Source of the DNA: Ischnura elegans
Taxonomy: Eukaryota > Arthropoda > Insecta > Odonata > Coenagrionidae
DNA: 64,000 nucleotides
NCBI RefSeq assembly: GCF_921293095.1
Contig: NC_060251.1
Span: 38,855,644 to 38,919,643 of the forward strand
Direction: 5' to 3'
The first letter of the stretch is position 1. The number at the start of each line of letters is the position of its first letter. The translations under genes were made by a program, and so were the position numbers. The notes beneath the pieces were generated by a model that was not told where the DNA came from, made no database searches, and saw only the letters and a program-made list of their open reading frames with translations. Shown here piece by piece: positions 1 through 10,791 of the stretch.

Positions 1-60
1 TGGGATTGCTTTGTGAAAGAATCCATTCAGATTCGACAGCACGAAAACACGATCAAGAGA
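1..60 (+). mobile_element. Penelope-like element, ORF C-terminal remnant (left part)
   Basis: Reading from base 13 gives VKESIQIRQHEN, which resembles the conserved end of PLE reverse transcriptase-endonuclease proteins (an ES-x-x-I motif followed by an N-x-R-D stretch). The segment at 18432-18490 has the same motif as KESTHIRKN followed by RDCDY, so two copies of one family support the call. The reading frame is interrupted after base 60 by the SINE pair at 61-469 and resumes at 470. Only the last few dozen codons are present; the rest lies outside the window or is lost. Family assignment is from remembered motif knowledge, not an alignment. Confidence 0.55.
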
Positions 61-469
61 TTGTGCGAAAAATCCACAGAGAAAAAAATCATTCGCCGTG
101 ACCAGGATTCGAACCCGGATCCCCCGATTTCCGGTCGAGTGCTTTTGAGCGGCAGGCTCTATGTGGTCTAAGTTTGGGCTTTGCTCTCCGGCTGTGGCGC
201 AGTACGCACGATTTGGACTGCTTGCGGCATCATATGCTCAGCAGTCCATACCACCTTGTCCGGTATGTGTCCACAAATTTTCACTGGGAAGAATGACTCC
301 TCGGTAGCTTAACTGGCTAAAACACTCGACCGGAAATCGGAGGATCCGGGTTCGTTTCCTAGTCAAGGCGAATGAGTTTTTCTCTGTGGATTTTTCGCAC
401 AGTTTGTGCATTGAGAGAAACTCCCTTAAAGTTTTTACCGTGGCTAGTCCCGGTATTCTTAAATTAATT
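61..469. mobile_element. Back-to-back tRNA-derived SINE pair inserted in the PLE remnant
   Basis: The insertion is flanked by an exact 12-bp duplication, acgatcaagaga, at 49-60 and 470-481. The right half (about 297-469, plus strand) has a tRNA-like head with a box A-like TAGCTTAACTGG near 305 and a box B-like GGTTCGTTTCC near 349, then a body ending in TTAAATTAATT. The left half (61-175) is the same head in opposite orientation, with box B reading GGTTCGAATCC on the minus strand. The two heads share about 80 bp, so the unit can fold back on itself. The 3' end family recurs at 24625-24755. A single TSD around both halves implies they inserted as one dimeric unit. Confidence 0.75.
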
Positions 470-690
470 ACGATCAAGAGAGACTGCGGCTACAACATTA
501 GCTGCATGCCTCCTGAAAATCCTCGGGGGCTGGCAGTCAATCAGAAAAAAGGTGGGACTCGAGATATGGACGAAATGGCATTGGAATACTGAATCCTTGA
601 AGATGATGGGCGAGTTGCTTATCGAAATGTTGGAAGGCTACATAGAGGACCTTACCCGGTGTGAGACCCGAAAAATCTTCACTGCCAGCG
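470..690 (+). mobile_element. Penelope-like element 3' region with hammerhead-like core
   Basis: This is the continuation of the PLE after the SINE insertion. It contains TCAATCAG near 538 (a decayed form of the CCAATCAG seen in the 14.8 and 18.5 kb copies), then a core at 596-628 with TTGAAGA, a short stem GAT/ATC and GAAA. It ends near 690 with a segment (GACCTTACCCGGTGTGAG) that matches the copies at 17.3 and 18.7 kb. The first base of the hammerhead core is T instead of C, so this copy should be inactive. Confidence 0.55.
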
Positions 691-2703
691 TTAGGATAGG
701 TTAGAAGTCCAAATGCTGGCCAGGTTCTGGTCAGTGTGTTGGAAATTCAATTTGCGGGGTTCGTTGGTGGGGTGTAACGTAAGAACTACGCATAGGTAAG
801 GGAATTCTCTTTGGAAAATGATTTCATTGAATATTCGTTCTTAGTTGAAGTGTCCTCTCAACAGCTCTCCCAGCTCGTGCATGCATGTCAGGGGTATTTA
901 ACCTTGTAATCATGCTTACTTCGAGCCCGAAGATGACTTGGCTTCATGGTTAGAGCCGGTCATGAAAATATAAATTGGTGAAAACTTACATTGACTGTGT
1001 TTTTTAAGATCCAGCGCGAATTTGAGGGTTTAAATGAATTGGGATTTATATGAAAATACGAATTTCGTTTCAAATATTTGCCACATTTCTATACATGAGG
1101 CTAGTGTTCCCTTATTTTTCGTCACGACGATTGCTCGCTTAGTTCTCTTACATTGTTTCCTTACAGCTAGCCTTAACAGTATAACTGTTGGCATGTGATA
1201 ATTTTTAAGTAAATGAGGCCATAAAGATTTGTTCTTGTTGGATTTAACTCACCACCAATTAACTTAGCTGTTGCTGATACTCAAATTCTTGATGAGTGAT
1301 GTGATGTATGATTAACCGCTCTGACCTATCAAAAAAGTAGATATTAATACACTGCATGAATAAATACTTGATTAATCGGTGATTAATTTCGTGTGAGCGA
1401 GTGCATAAATTGGTGAGTGATTTCGGCATTAGAGTGATTACAAAAATAATTTTTCCGCTCCAACAGTCATGGCAACCACTTGGAGGTCGCTATAGTTAAT
1501 AGTGAATAAAATAGTCTTCGCTGTCGCAGTGGTTAGTAGAGTCCCATGTGTCATGTAGCTTTACCATCTCAATAACGCTTTCAAATTGAATTTTTTCGAA
1601 TTAAAATAAAACCGTAAGTTTACATATGCTCGTATTCCCCAAAGTATAATTTGATACGCCTCGTTGAGATTTATTTAGACTGTCAGGATTAACTCGCTTA
1701 GCTCTATAGGAGTTTAATATTTTGGTCTTTAGATGTATGATTTTTTTACAAGCCAGCTGCAATATTGTCTTTGCTGCACAGGGCACAGTCATCATTTCTG
1801 TGGTAAAATAAAATTCTGGTATTTTCTAGGGGACTCGTAATTGGAGGGCATTGATTGATCTGCTGAACCGGTCATTGGTACGTTTCCGCTGTCAAATTAT
1901 TTTTAAATTAAAGAGAAATATTTTTATATGGAAATATCACGGTGAGATGCATCAGAGAAGTGACAAACTTGCGAGGTAATAAACTGCAAAAAAATTAGTT
2001 TCTTAACAATCATCAATTATCCTATAGTAATAAATAATGTAAGATGAGATATAAGATTTTTTATTAAATGAAAAAATGTGAATGTGGAGTTGTTTTACTT
2101 CCCTATAATTATTAGGTTAGTTCTCATAGAGGATGATTGCTTTAACGAGAAACCTGTTGTGCCGCATTTGAACTAACAGTTATTAAGATAGTTATGCGGA
2201 AGTTTGATTAGTCTTGCTTTTTCATCCTGAATCTAATTACTTGTTTCTGTGATACGTAACTAGGCCGCAGATAATCGCTCTTAAATGGAAATTTTAATCA
2301 TGTGCATCTGATTTTCCTAATTACATGATGAAAAGCTACTGTTTATTGCCATTGAATCATCATAAGGTCTCCATCAGCGTAAAACTCGGAGAAATTGCGT
2401 GTAGTTAGTTTAATGCATCGTATTTATACGCTATTTGTGAGGAAGCTGTTTTCTGTTAAGCTCTACGCGTTCATATGAAATGAAGCGGTTACTGTTTGGA
2501 GTATGCTGACTTTCATCGTTGATCGATCGGTTAGTATAAAATCACTGGAGCATGAAATTGAAGTCTTAGAGCATTACTTATATTGCTTAATCCTGGCGCT
2601 TAGAAGAGATGGGGATTGATGTATTTTCGCGAAAATATGTGTGTGGCATTGAATTCATCTCTGAGAAATTCCATGTCACTGATTGTGAAAAAGAATAAGT
2701 TAT
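691..2703. other. Unassigned AT-rich interval
   Basis: I see no open frame longer than about 64 codons, no inverted repeats and no recognisable element here. It is probably old, decayed intergenic sequence. Confidence 0.5.
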
Positions 2704-2715
2704 GGCGTAGCGTCA

Positions 2716-3008
2716 GAGACTATGAGGGTTCTAGGTGAACCCTCTTAGGGATACAACACACCGGGGCCGGGACCCAAGCCCGTGGCTTATACGCCCGATC
2801 ACCCGGGGAGGGGCTGGATAGGTGGGATAAAGGATAGAGGCGCCGCCGCGATGGGAGCCCGCCGACGCCTCTGGGAGAGGATAGGAGCGGAAGGGAGGGA
2901 CGGGGAAAAACACCTCAACGCTGTAGAAGCGAAAAGGGTCCACTAAATAGCGAAACCAAGCATACGCAATTAATTTTCTACCAATCCCAGTGGATTTTCC
3001 TATGAGGA
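2716..3008 (-). mobile_element. GC-rich 293-bp insertion with 12-bp target duplication
   Basis: An exact 12-bp direct repeat, ggcgtagcgtca, lies at 2704-2715 and 3009-3020. The enclosed segment is much richer in G and C (about 2750-2920) than anything nearby. Long TSDs of this size are typical of retroposed sequence. No tRNA boxes, poly(A) or simple-repeat tail is evident, so the SINE or retrogene class is unknown. A 115-codon minus-strand frame overlaps it but its composition (low-complexity Pro/Ser/Arg) looks incidental. The strand is a guess. Confidence 0.5.
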
Positions 3009-3020
3009 GGCGTAGCGTCA

Positions 3021-4140
3021 ATGCGTTTTGAAATAAAACTGCAAACAAAAAAATTCGTTTTCGGAGTAAAAAATTCATTTGATAAATAATAATGCCACTT
3101 TTTTCGCGAATAGTTTTAAAGCATTTAAGTCGAGAATCATCATCACAATTATGGGTGCTTATATATTAAATATGCTTCAGATAAATTTTGTGTAAGCTTA
3201 ATAAAGTTCGCAGTCAGTGATTCTACGTTATGCTTCAGTACCTATATTTATGAATGCCCATTGTATAGCCACTGACATTATAAAATTCAGAATTATGTAT
3301 TGCATGTAGCTGTTTTTATTGGAATTATTATCATGCTAATCCTTTCTCTCATGTTTTTCGAGGAAGTACGTTTATTTTTTAGATTAATAGTCCAATAAAT
3401 TTCTTTTGTCTTATCATCAGAAATATTATAATCAACCTTAGTCACCTGTGATCCATTAAATTCAATTCAAGTACCACTTTACTGGTAAAAAAAGCTGATT
3501 TTCTGGTTTTCCTCTTGGATGTACACCTAGTCCTTATATCCGGTAGGCTGAGTTCTCAATGGAATTTTGACTCTTAATTCGTTGGTATTGCGCCTTGGGA
3601 CACCGTGTAATCTTGTACTACATGCCAAGAGTTCAAGGAAGCATTGTCACTCTTCAGTATTATTCATCAATCGTAGATAATAAAGTACATAAAAAAATAG
3701 AAATTATAAAAATTAAAAGCATTTATTAGATTTTGAGATCACTCGAATCTCGATATCCGGACACTCCGGGGAAAATTCGCTAGCCTGACATATTTTTTCC
3801 TCACATCTGTAACGAATTTTTGGTGGGGCTCGAGCCCCCTCAGGCCCCATGGAGTCGGCGCCACTGAGTAGATGCCTCTCTTAATCAGACATGCAGTCTA
3901 GAGATATGTATGACAAAAATATTCTTACTTTTATTGCCAATAACATATGTGAATACATAAGTGTTGAAGATACATGAAAAATTAGCATTGAAACATATAC
4001 CCTTCATTTATAAATTAACTGCACTGTTCATATTAGTCATATAAGTTATCACATATTATTGCTTACCTAATTTTACTATACATTATTGCTTACTTTTTTC
4101 CGCATCAATTTATAGCACTGATTTGTGAATGCTTGGATTA
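3021..4140. other. Unassigned interval with one hAT-like end
   Basis: Mostly featureless. Near 3815-3868 a GC-rich stretch ends in GGCGCCACTG, which resembles the 3' terminus of the hAT-type MITEs elsewhere in the window, but I find no matching left end, so it is at best a solo terminus. Confidence 0.35.
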
Positions 4141-4348
4141 TTGCAGAAAAGTTTCTCGGGTTTTCCACCGGTTGATGTCGTCCATGTCTCCCGGTTTCGA
4201 TCCGCGACTTGCTGATCATCCTCAGGGGATCTTCCGAAGATCCCCTGATTCGGAAGATCCCCTGAGGATGATCAGCAAGTCGCGGATCGAAACGTCGGGA
4301 GACATGGACGACATCAACTGGTGGAAAACCCGAGAAACTTTTCTGCAA
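4141..4348. repeat. Foldback hairpin built from two inverted PLE ends
   Basis: Left arm 4141-4237 and right arm 4250-4348 are near-perfect reverse complements, separated by 12 bp. The right arm, read on plus, carries CTGAGGA at 4262-4268, a GATC/GATC stem and GAAAC at 4289-4293. It then runs GTCGGGAGACATGG and GGTGGAAAACCCGAGAAAC, the same layout as the PLE ends at 0.6, 17.3 and 18.7 kb. The ORFs predicted on both strands here are artefacts of the symmetry. The element is a PLE end fused to its own inverted copy. Confidence 0.7.
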
Positions 4349-5162
4349 CTGATACGCCGGGAAAACCTAAGATCATGCTTGGATTATTATTGGGCTCCTA
4401 GAAATGTTTCTCATTAACGAGTTAACACTCAAGTTGATGCCCGTAACTTGTTGTGCTATTCAATAATTCAAACTTAATACTTGCTTTTACTAGCGCGTAG
4501 TCTCACAGCTAACGTAAATATCATGGCTCTGAATTGTTTTCCACGATACCGTCGTTTCCTATAATCAATAAGTATTTATACGGTATCTTACAAGCCCAAT
4601 CACGTGGATGCAAATTCAGGCCCTGTCCTTGAAGTGGTTAGTCAATTATCGGAGAGTTATTGGGGACTTTTTTTTTTTAAGGTGTCTGGGTGCTGTAATG
4701 TGTTATCTTGTTCATCGTCGTTTTTGCTTTTCCTGGCCTTGAAAAATACGAGTCAAATAAAAGGTAATTGCCGGTTGCCAATGCTCATGGATATTTAAAT
4801 TGGTAGAGTTGCAAAACAAATTTTCCGCAAGGACCGTTGTATGAAATATTCCTCCTCTGCTATTGTCGAAGATTTTTTATTGCTTAATAAATTTGGTAGT
4901 GAGCTCGTTGCAAGCAGTAAAAATCAAAATCATCCAGAAATCTTTTCTTCCGGGTTTGGCTTAGGTTGTTGATATTATTTATAATGTATATTTTATTTGG
5001 TGGAACAAAGTTGACTACCCGTCCAGTTCAATTTATTTTCTGTGTATCGTGCTATTATTTTCTATTGATTTTTCGGTAGTTCCTTTTAAATGGAATGATA
5101 GGTAATGACATTATATTTTGTAGTCCGTGATCAACGCAGAATAGTGAAAGAAAAAGTGATAA
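4349..5162. other. Unassigned AT-rich interval
   Basis: No supported gene or repeat boundary was found. Short frames only. Confidence 0.4.
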
Positions 5163-5164
5163 TA

Positions 5165-5687
5165 GAGTAGTTTCCTTCATCTAAGAAAACGAAATTGATT
5201 GATTGCGATTCGTTACCCACCATTAGTGTATTCACAATATTCAGATTATTTGGTTTTAGAAATCTCAGTTTGGACGAATGTTAATAGTCAATTTTAACCT
5301 CATTTGAAAAAGGCAAATTTGGCGCCCATGCGATGCCACTCGGTAATACCCTATCAAACGAAGGCAACTTTCCGACCTTAGGCAATTTTAATAGGTAATT
5401 ATTAAGAGACTTTTCCCTGAGCTCTGTTCCTCATGCTAGCATTGGTAATCTCTGACGATGTAAAACTCCTATCCACTCGTATAGGAACTAGGTCCTTGTG
5501 ACGTCACGTGGAGTGGCATCGCATGGGCGCCAATCTGGCCTTTTTCAAATGGGGTTAAAATAGACCATTAATATTCGTCTAAACTGGGATTTCTAAAACG
5601 AAATAATTTGTATATTATGAATACAGTAATGGTGGGTAACGAATCGCAATCAAAGCCTTAATTTCTCTTTGATGGAGGAAACTACCC
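5165..5687. mobile_element. MITE, TIR GGGTAGTTTCC, TA target site (short copy, 523 bp)
   Basis: The termini are GAGTAGTTTCC and GGAAACTACCC, each abutting TA (5163-5164 and 5688-5689). The inverted repeats extend inward for about 175 bp, through GATTGCGATTCGTTACCC and TTGGCGCCCATGCGAT. The same family occurs as two full 660-bp copies at 9314-9973 and 36298-36957. This copy has the family's terminal arm at both ends rather than at one end, so it looks like a foldback derivative. A TA duplication suggests a Tc1/mariner-type or related superfamily, but no transposase is encoded. Confidence 0.8.
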
Positions 5688-5715
5688 TATTTTTTATTTA
5701 TATAAGGCTAGTCAC

Positions 5716-6307
5716 ATCATCATCATCATCACTGGTCAACAATCCTAGGATTGGTTTGACGCAGCTCTCCACTCAGTTCTCATATCAGCTAATCTTTTCA
5801 CACCTACGTATTTCTTCTCTTTCACATCTCTCTTTACTTGTTCCATATATTTTGTTCGAGGTCTTTCTTTTCCATTCTTGCCTTCCACTTGTCCTTCGAC
5901 GATTGTCTTCATCAGGCCATCATGTCTCAAGATGTGGCCTATAAGGTTGTTCCGTCTTCTTGTTAAGGTTTTCATGAGGCTTCTCTTCTCTCCTACCCTT
6001 CTTAGGACTTCCTCGTTACTAACTCGGTCGATCCATTTGATTTTCATCATTCTTCTGTAGCACCACATTTCAAAGGCCTCTATCCTTGCTTTCTCCGCTG
6101 CGGTCATTGTCCATGCCTCACTTCCGTATAGGAGCATACTCCAGATGTAGGTTCTTATAAATTGTTTCTTTACTTCCATATTTAAGTTTCCCGCTGTCAG
6201 CAGGTCTCTCTTTTGGTGGAATGCTCTCTTCGCCTGGGCTATTCTGCTGATAATTTCTTTCTTGCTTCTCCCGTCACTAGTTATCTTGCTTCCCAAATAA
6301 CAGAATT
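5716..6307 (-). mobile_element. 5'-truncated RTE-like non-LTR retrotransposon
   Basis: An exact 11-bp TSD, aggctagtcac, lies at 5705-5715 and 6308-6318. The 3' end on the minus strand is a short (TGATGA) simple repeat, typical of RTE-type elements. The body encodes the C-terminal part of ORF2. The insertion lies just outside the MITE ending at 5687. Confidence 0.8.
5745..6296 (-). CDS. RTE-like ORF2 C-terminal fragment, 183 codons
   Basis: The protein starts with LGSKITSDG-like sequence (here GSKITSDGRSKKEI) and continues with AKRAFHQKRDLLT, WSMLLYGSEAWTM and AFEMWCYRRMMKIKW. It then has a GHILRHDGL motif and a GKNGKERPRTKY motif. This order is characteristic of the region downstream of the reverse transcriptase domain in RTE-clade and related elements, where it contributes to target-primed reverse transcription. 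The frame is open from the 5' truncation point to the stop, so the insertion is fairly young. The catalytic RT motifs and the endonuclease are missing, so the fragment cannot be active. The start codon is simply the first methionine after truncation. Confidence 0.8.
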   Translation of the reverse strand: MGSKITSDGRSKKEIISRIAQAKRAFHQKRDLLTAGNLNMEVKKQFIRTYIWSMLLYGSEAWTMTAAEKARIEAFEMWCYRRMMKIKWIDRVSNEEVLRRVGEKRSLMKTLTRRRNNLIGHILRHDGLMKTIVEGQVEGKNGKERPRTKYMEQVKRDVKEKKYVGVKRLADMRTEWRAASNQS

Positions 6308-6318
6308 AGGCTAGTCAC

Positions 6319-8058
6319 GCGCACGCTAATTTACTCGGTTTGAATTTCATTTTTGGAAGAGCCATTTGGATGAGGAATCTAAAGGATAGCCGTCCTACCT
6401 ATTGATGTAAAATATTTATGGACAAAATTTAATGTTTATTTTTTATTTCAAAATATTTGTATTGTTCCCCAAAATTGTGCTGAAATTATAATAATCTGAT
6501 GACGAGCTACAATCGTCATTGCGCGATTTGACTCCGGAAGTTCATGACGTGCTCATCTCGTCATTTCAGCGCAAGTGGGTAAGAAACCTATGTGTCTCCG
6601 GTCTTTTTGAATTGTTTTTCTATCCCCAACCCTGTGATCTCTCCCATTTGCCTTTCGGGTCCTTCCTCAATGTCTCGAACAACCTTGGCCACGCCCACTT
6701 CATGTGATTCCTCTTCCTTCATATTTCCCAATGTCTTTTCCCCGCGGAAAACTCCGCTTGGAGGGTTCAAAATGTCACCGGCCTTAAACGAGTGCGAACG
6801 TCGTTTTCGTTCTCGAGTTCATGCGCACACGGAAGGCTGTTGCTAATGGCTTAAGGGAGAGAGATTCATTGTTTTGGTGTCGCGAGGGAAGTGCTGGGTG
6901 ACTGGGTCTAGGAATTCATTCATACTTTGCTAATGGAAAATTTGCCACAGTTCGCGAGTCATGGATAGGCATTCACGATTGGTATTTTATTTTGCATGCC
7001 ATTCATTTTATGGCTGAAGAAGGAAATCAGGTGTTATTTACGTGGCGAATATTCTAATTCCTAATGCCAATGGAATTTTAAGTTTCAATTTACTCTTTAA
7101 ATAACTTGACATTTTTCGTCGCATGGATCATTTTTTTTAATACGTTAAAGATCACCAAGCAGGACTCATAAAAGGCAGATTTACTAATGACCAGTAATTT
7201 ATAGTTAAACAGGAATCAGCGAGAAGGATGCAGAAGATAGGAAGTGTTGGAGACAGACAGTCGGCGAGGCTAAATATTATCTAGGGTATAAAAGGCCATG
7301 GGAGTAAGCTAGAAAGTTTGTAAGTAAGTACACATAATGTAGATGGCAGCGACAGTTTTTTTTTACATTTTCAGAACCTTCAACTCGTATATCGCTTTAT
7401 TCTTGTATTAAACCATAATGGACTCTGTCTTTTCTGCATTTCTGCCCGTTTCGTTTTTATAATTATTGCAAAATATTTATGTATGTTACGATAATATGTC
7501 CTCACTATAATTCCTACTGCTCGATTCTGTAAATGTCAAAAGCCCGTCATTACTGGACTTCTCTGTCAATCTTAGGTCGCCGGCGGGGTTGGAGCGATTA
7601 TATAGCTTTTCACCGACTTCAGTAACACTTCCGCCCGTCGATTCTATCACGTAAATGAGAACCGGCGAAAACTAAGTCGCGCCAATGCATCTCGGTTTTA
7701 ACGATGAATTCCTGCCATCAATGCGAGGTTGTAGTGCTTCATGAATGCGTTAGAATCAATGACAGTGACATCATAAAATGTATTGCGCTTCACAGTTATG
7801 ACTTGCTACCTTTTTCAAGTGTCAATACACCGAGGCATATGTTTTAGGAAGTATACGTCAATCGAGGAGACTTTGCGTGGGTGATGTCAAGAGCGAAGAT
7901 GAAACCATTTTGTTTAAAGTAGGCACTTAGTTAGGAATACGGTTGGAGGTTTTGTCCATATACACCCGTGTTTGAGAGAAAAAAATCATTCTAAGAATTA
8001 GAAGTACGGACACGTTGAATCTAGTCAAAACATTTCGGTTAAAAAAAATGTAGGATTA
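6319..8058. other. Unassigned interval
   Basis: Short overlapping frames on both strands at 6519-6846 do not look like a known protein. No TIRs or TSDs were found. Nothing further can be supported. Confidence 0.4.
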
Positions 8059-8066
8059 GCCTAGTG

Positions 8067-8190
8067 CAGTGGCGGATCTACAATGAATTTGGATATCCAA
8101 TTTACTCTACATAGAATGGCAATTTTTTCAGACCTTCACTACCTTTGGGAGGTTATCGCCCACTCTGTCCCTATCCTGGATCAGCCACTG
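8067..8190. mobile_element. hAT-type MITE, 124 bp
   Basis: The termini are CAGTGGCGGATC and GATCAGCCACTG. The flanks gcctagtg (8059-8066) and gcctaatg (8191-8198) form an 8-bp TSD with one mismatch. The TIR matches that of the element at 11567-11827. It is too short to code. Confidence 0.75.
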
Positions 8191-8198
8191 GCCTAATG

Positions 8199-9311
8199 AT
8201 AGCTTATCGCTTTCGGAATGATCACTGTTCGGGACTCGGAGATGGTAAATTTTTCCATTCTGCTACAGTGTCCATTTTTGTAATCTGTTCCATGTTCGTT
8301 AGATTAATTGATTGCAGAGGTTTTACATTGTTTTACTAGACGGCTTTTTTTAGAATAAGCCCTAAATTAATATTCATATCGCTAGCTAACCCTTGTATTT
8401 GTCCCGGTGTATTAACAATACACATGTTAATTTTATTTAGCTATAGAATCACCTAAACGAGTTAAGATTAAGACTCAGGAGCTGTCATGTTATCAATTGT
8501 AAATTGTTTCACATACATCGCAATGGTGAATGTATCCAAGGTGATAAATGCATTTGGAAAGACGCCAATATTCAGGCTAAACTCACTCGTCTTAATTTCG
8601 ACCTTATTTTTTCAGTGAACCTATCCGATGAATTTATTTGTGAACGGATAATTTTCCTTTGGATTCAAGTGATAGGTAAATACCGGCTGACTCAATTGCA
8701 TGCAATAAACTTAGGTGATTAACTGTAGACGTAAATACTAATTTTGCCGTGTATTGCGGCTCCTCTTCCTCCTATTACCGCGGTGAAATTACGTAAATAC
8801 ATGATAGGCTAAAAATAAAATATTAATGATCAAACGTTTCCACGATTTTATCAATCGTAAAATGTCTTCAGGTGTAGGTTCTTCATACGTAAACAATATA
8901 GTCAGGCACCAATTAACAACGAAGAATTTTCTAATGTAACGTCTGTATTTCATATTATAAAACTAAACTACTTTAAAACCATGGATCAAAGAGTAATGGC
9001 AACTTAATGTCGTTCATTTAAAAAATATATACGCACTGTTGCGATTCTGCAATCATTGTTTATTCAATAAATAAATAGATTGTACCAGCGCCCAGCAGCA
9101 GAAATTTTACTTCCAGTTTGGCGCCAGTTGTAATATGTATCAACGGTTGTCATTGGTTCTTCGCCATTACTACCATTACGAAGATAAGAAAAACACAGCC
9201 TGCCATTGCGCTTTTCAACTGTCAATTCATCTGGCGTCGTTTGACGTCTCCCGTCATTAGTTAGCCTACTGACGCTCGCTTACAGAATCGCTCGAAAGCT
9301 CCTCCCGTCAT
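8199..9311. other. Unassigned interval
   Basis: A 72-codon plus frame at 8504-8722 has no recognisable motif. AATAAATAAATAG at about 9067 may be the tail of a retroposon, but no head could be defined. Confidence 0.35.
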
Positions 9312-9313
9312 TA

Positions 9314-9973
9314 GGGTAGTTTCCTTCATCAAAGAAAACGAAAGGCATTGATTGCGATTCGTTACCCACCATTAGTGTATTAATAATACACAAATTATTT
9401 GGTTTTTGAAATACCGGTTTAGACGAATGGTAAGGGTCAAATTTTATCCTCATTTGAAAAAGGCCAGATTGGCGCCCATGCGATTCCACTCCACGTGACG
9501 TCACAGGGACCTAGTTTCTACACGAGAGGATAGGAGTTATACATCGTCTGAGGTTACCAATGCATGCATGAGGCACAGAGCTCAGGGAAACATGTCTTAA
9601 TAATCACTTATTAAAACTGGCTAAGGTCGGAAAGTTTTCTTCGTTTGATACGGTATTAATAAACCTTTCTTAAGCCAAGCGCTACCAGCCAGCAAGGTAC
9701 TCAGCTACCCGTTAGCATCCTGCGTCCTATCAGCGCTCAGAGCCTCGATCAAGGTCACCTCACAAGGCGGGAGGGGGAACCAGAAATGCGTCGCACGGAC
9801 TTTTCCCATCATTCCTACTTACGCGTCGCGTTTTCGCGCGCTTGAAATTTTTCACTTTTCATTTAATCGCGAAAAATAGATATCGTCATTTAAAAATCTA
9901 AAAGCGTGAAATACGTACTCCAGGAGTAATAATCTTTCGATTTAGGCAATAAAAAAATAATAGGAAACCACCC
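9314..9973. mobile_element. MITE, TIR GGGTAGTTTCC, TA target site (660 bp, copy 2)
   Basis: The termini are GGGTAGTTTCC and GGAAACCACCC, flanked by TA at 9312-9313 and 9974-9975. The family-specific segments GATTGCGATTCGTTACCC, CACGTGACGTCAC and GTACTCCAGGAGTAATAA occur in order. Copy 3 at 36298-36957 has exactly the same length in the opposite orientation, which fixes both ends. Confidence 0.85.
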
Positions 9974-10059
9974 TATTCTCCTCAATGAGAGCTTGCACCC
10001 TACATAAGCATTTGACATTTATAGAATCGAGCTGCAGATCCAAAAAATACGATAAAACA

Positions 10060-10255
10060 AGGGATATATTTTACCAAACGGATTTACATAGAAAGTTGCT
10101 TTACTTCGAGCAATGAGCGACTGAAATTCATGCTAGGTCTAACTTCGAAATAAAAGCACTCCAACGCAACTTTTTTTTACAGCTTGTATCCCAACACCCC
10201 GCCACACGCCCATTGAGGATGCTTTCGGTGATATTTGTAGATTGTAGATGTAGAA
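10060..10255 (+). mobile_element. CR1-like retrotransposon 3' tail (family 2)
   Basis: The segment contains ATTTTACCAAACGGATT, then CCCAACACCCCGCCACACGC, and ends with TGTAGATTGTAGATGTAG, a (TGTAGA)-type tail. The same series recurs at 21470-21690. The tail type matches the CR1/Jockey-like elements at 39-53 kb although the 3' UTR is different. Confidence 0.6.
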
Positions 10256-10791
10256 ATTCACGTCACCCAAAGGGTGTGGTGGCACCGTTCATCAGGCTAG
10301 TCGAAAACGAGAGAAAATACATTCACGGTAAAATGATATTATTTTAATGATTTATTTAAGTCTCTACCCGCGAGAAAGAGAATAATGAAGGGTTGTTAAA
10401 TTTTTATGTCAAATTTGAACAAATATGTCAATAGTTAATGGAGTTATTACCCTAGTTCGCTCTAATTTGGCTCATAAATAATATTTTCCATTTATTCTGC
10501 GAGTGTTCACTATAAAAATTGCAGAAATATAACTTGTTAAACGTAACAGCCATTCTCTAATACTAAATTTACCCGGGATCGAACGCTAGAATTTATGTAT
10601 GAATTTCGTATTTCGAGTAGCAGGTTTCTCCTCAAGTAATATTTGTTCAAGTGTGGTACAGATGATGCTAACTAACCCTTGAGCATGTGGAGGATTGCAT
10701 TCAGACATTCTACCGCATCGAGGCTTTAAATGGACAGCGGTGCGGGAACCAAGCAGCCTCCTTATCTCTGCGAAATATATGGACATTTTGC

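Noticed and set aside
297-372. tRNA gene on the plus strand
   Set aside because: It has box A- and box B-like motifs but sits in a repeated unit with a long 3' body and a TSD. The acceptor stem and anticodon arm do not fold properly.
2731-3078. 115-aa protein-coding gene
   Set aside because: It runs across the boundary of a GC-rich insertion and has composition-driven residues without a motif.
7320-7700. Possible promoter or exon region
   Set aside because: No consistent splice signals, TATA box or open frame were found.
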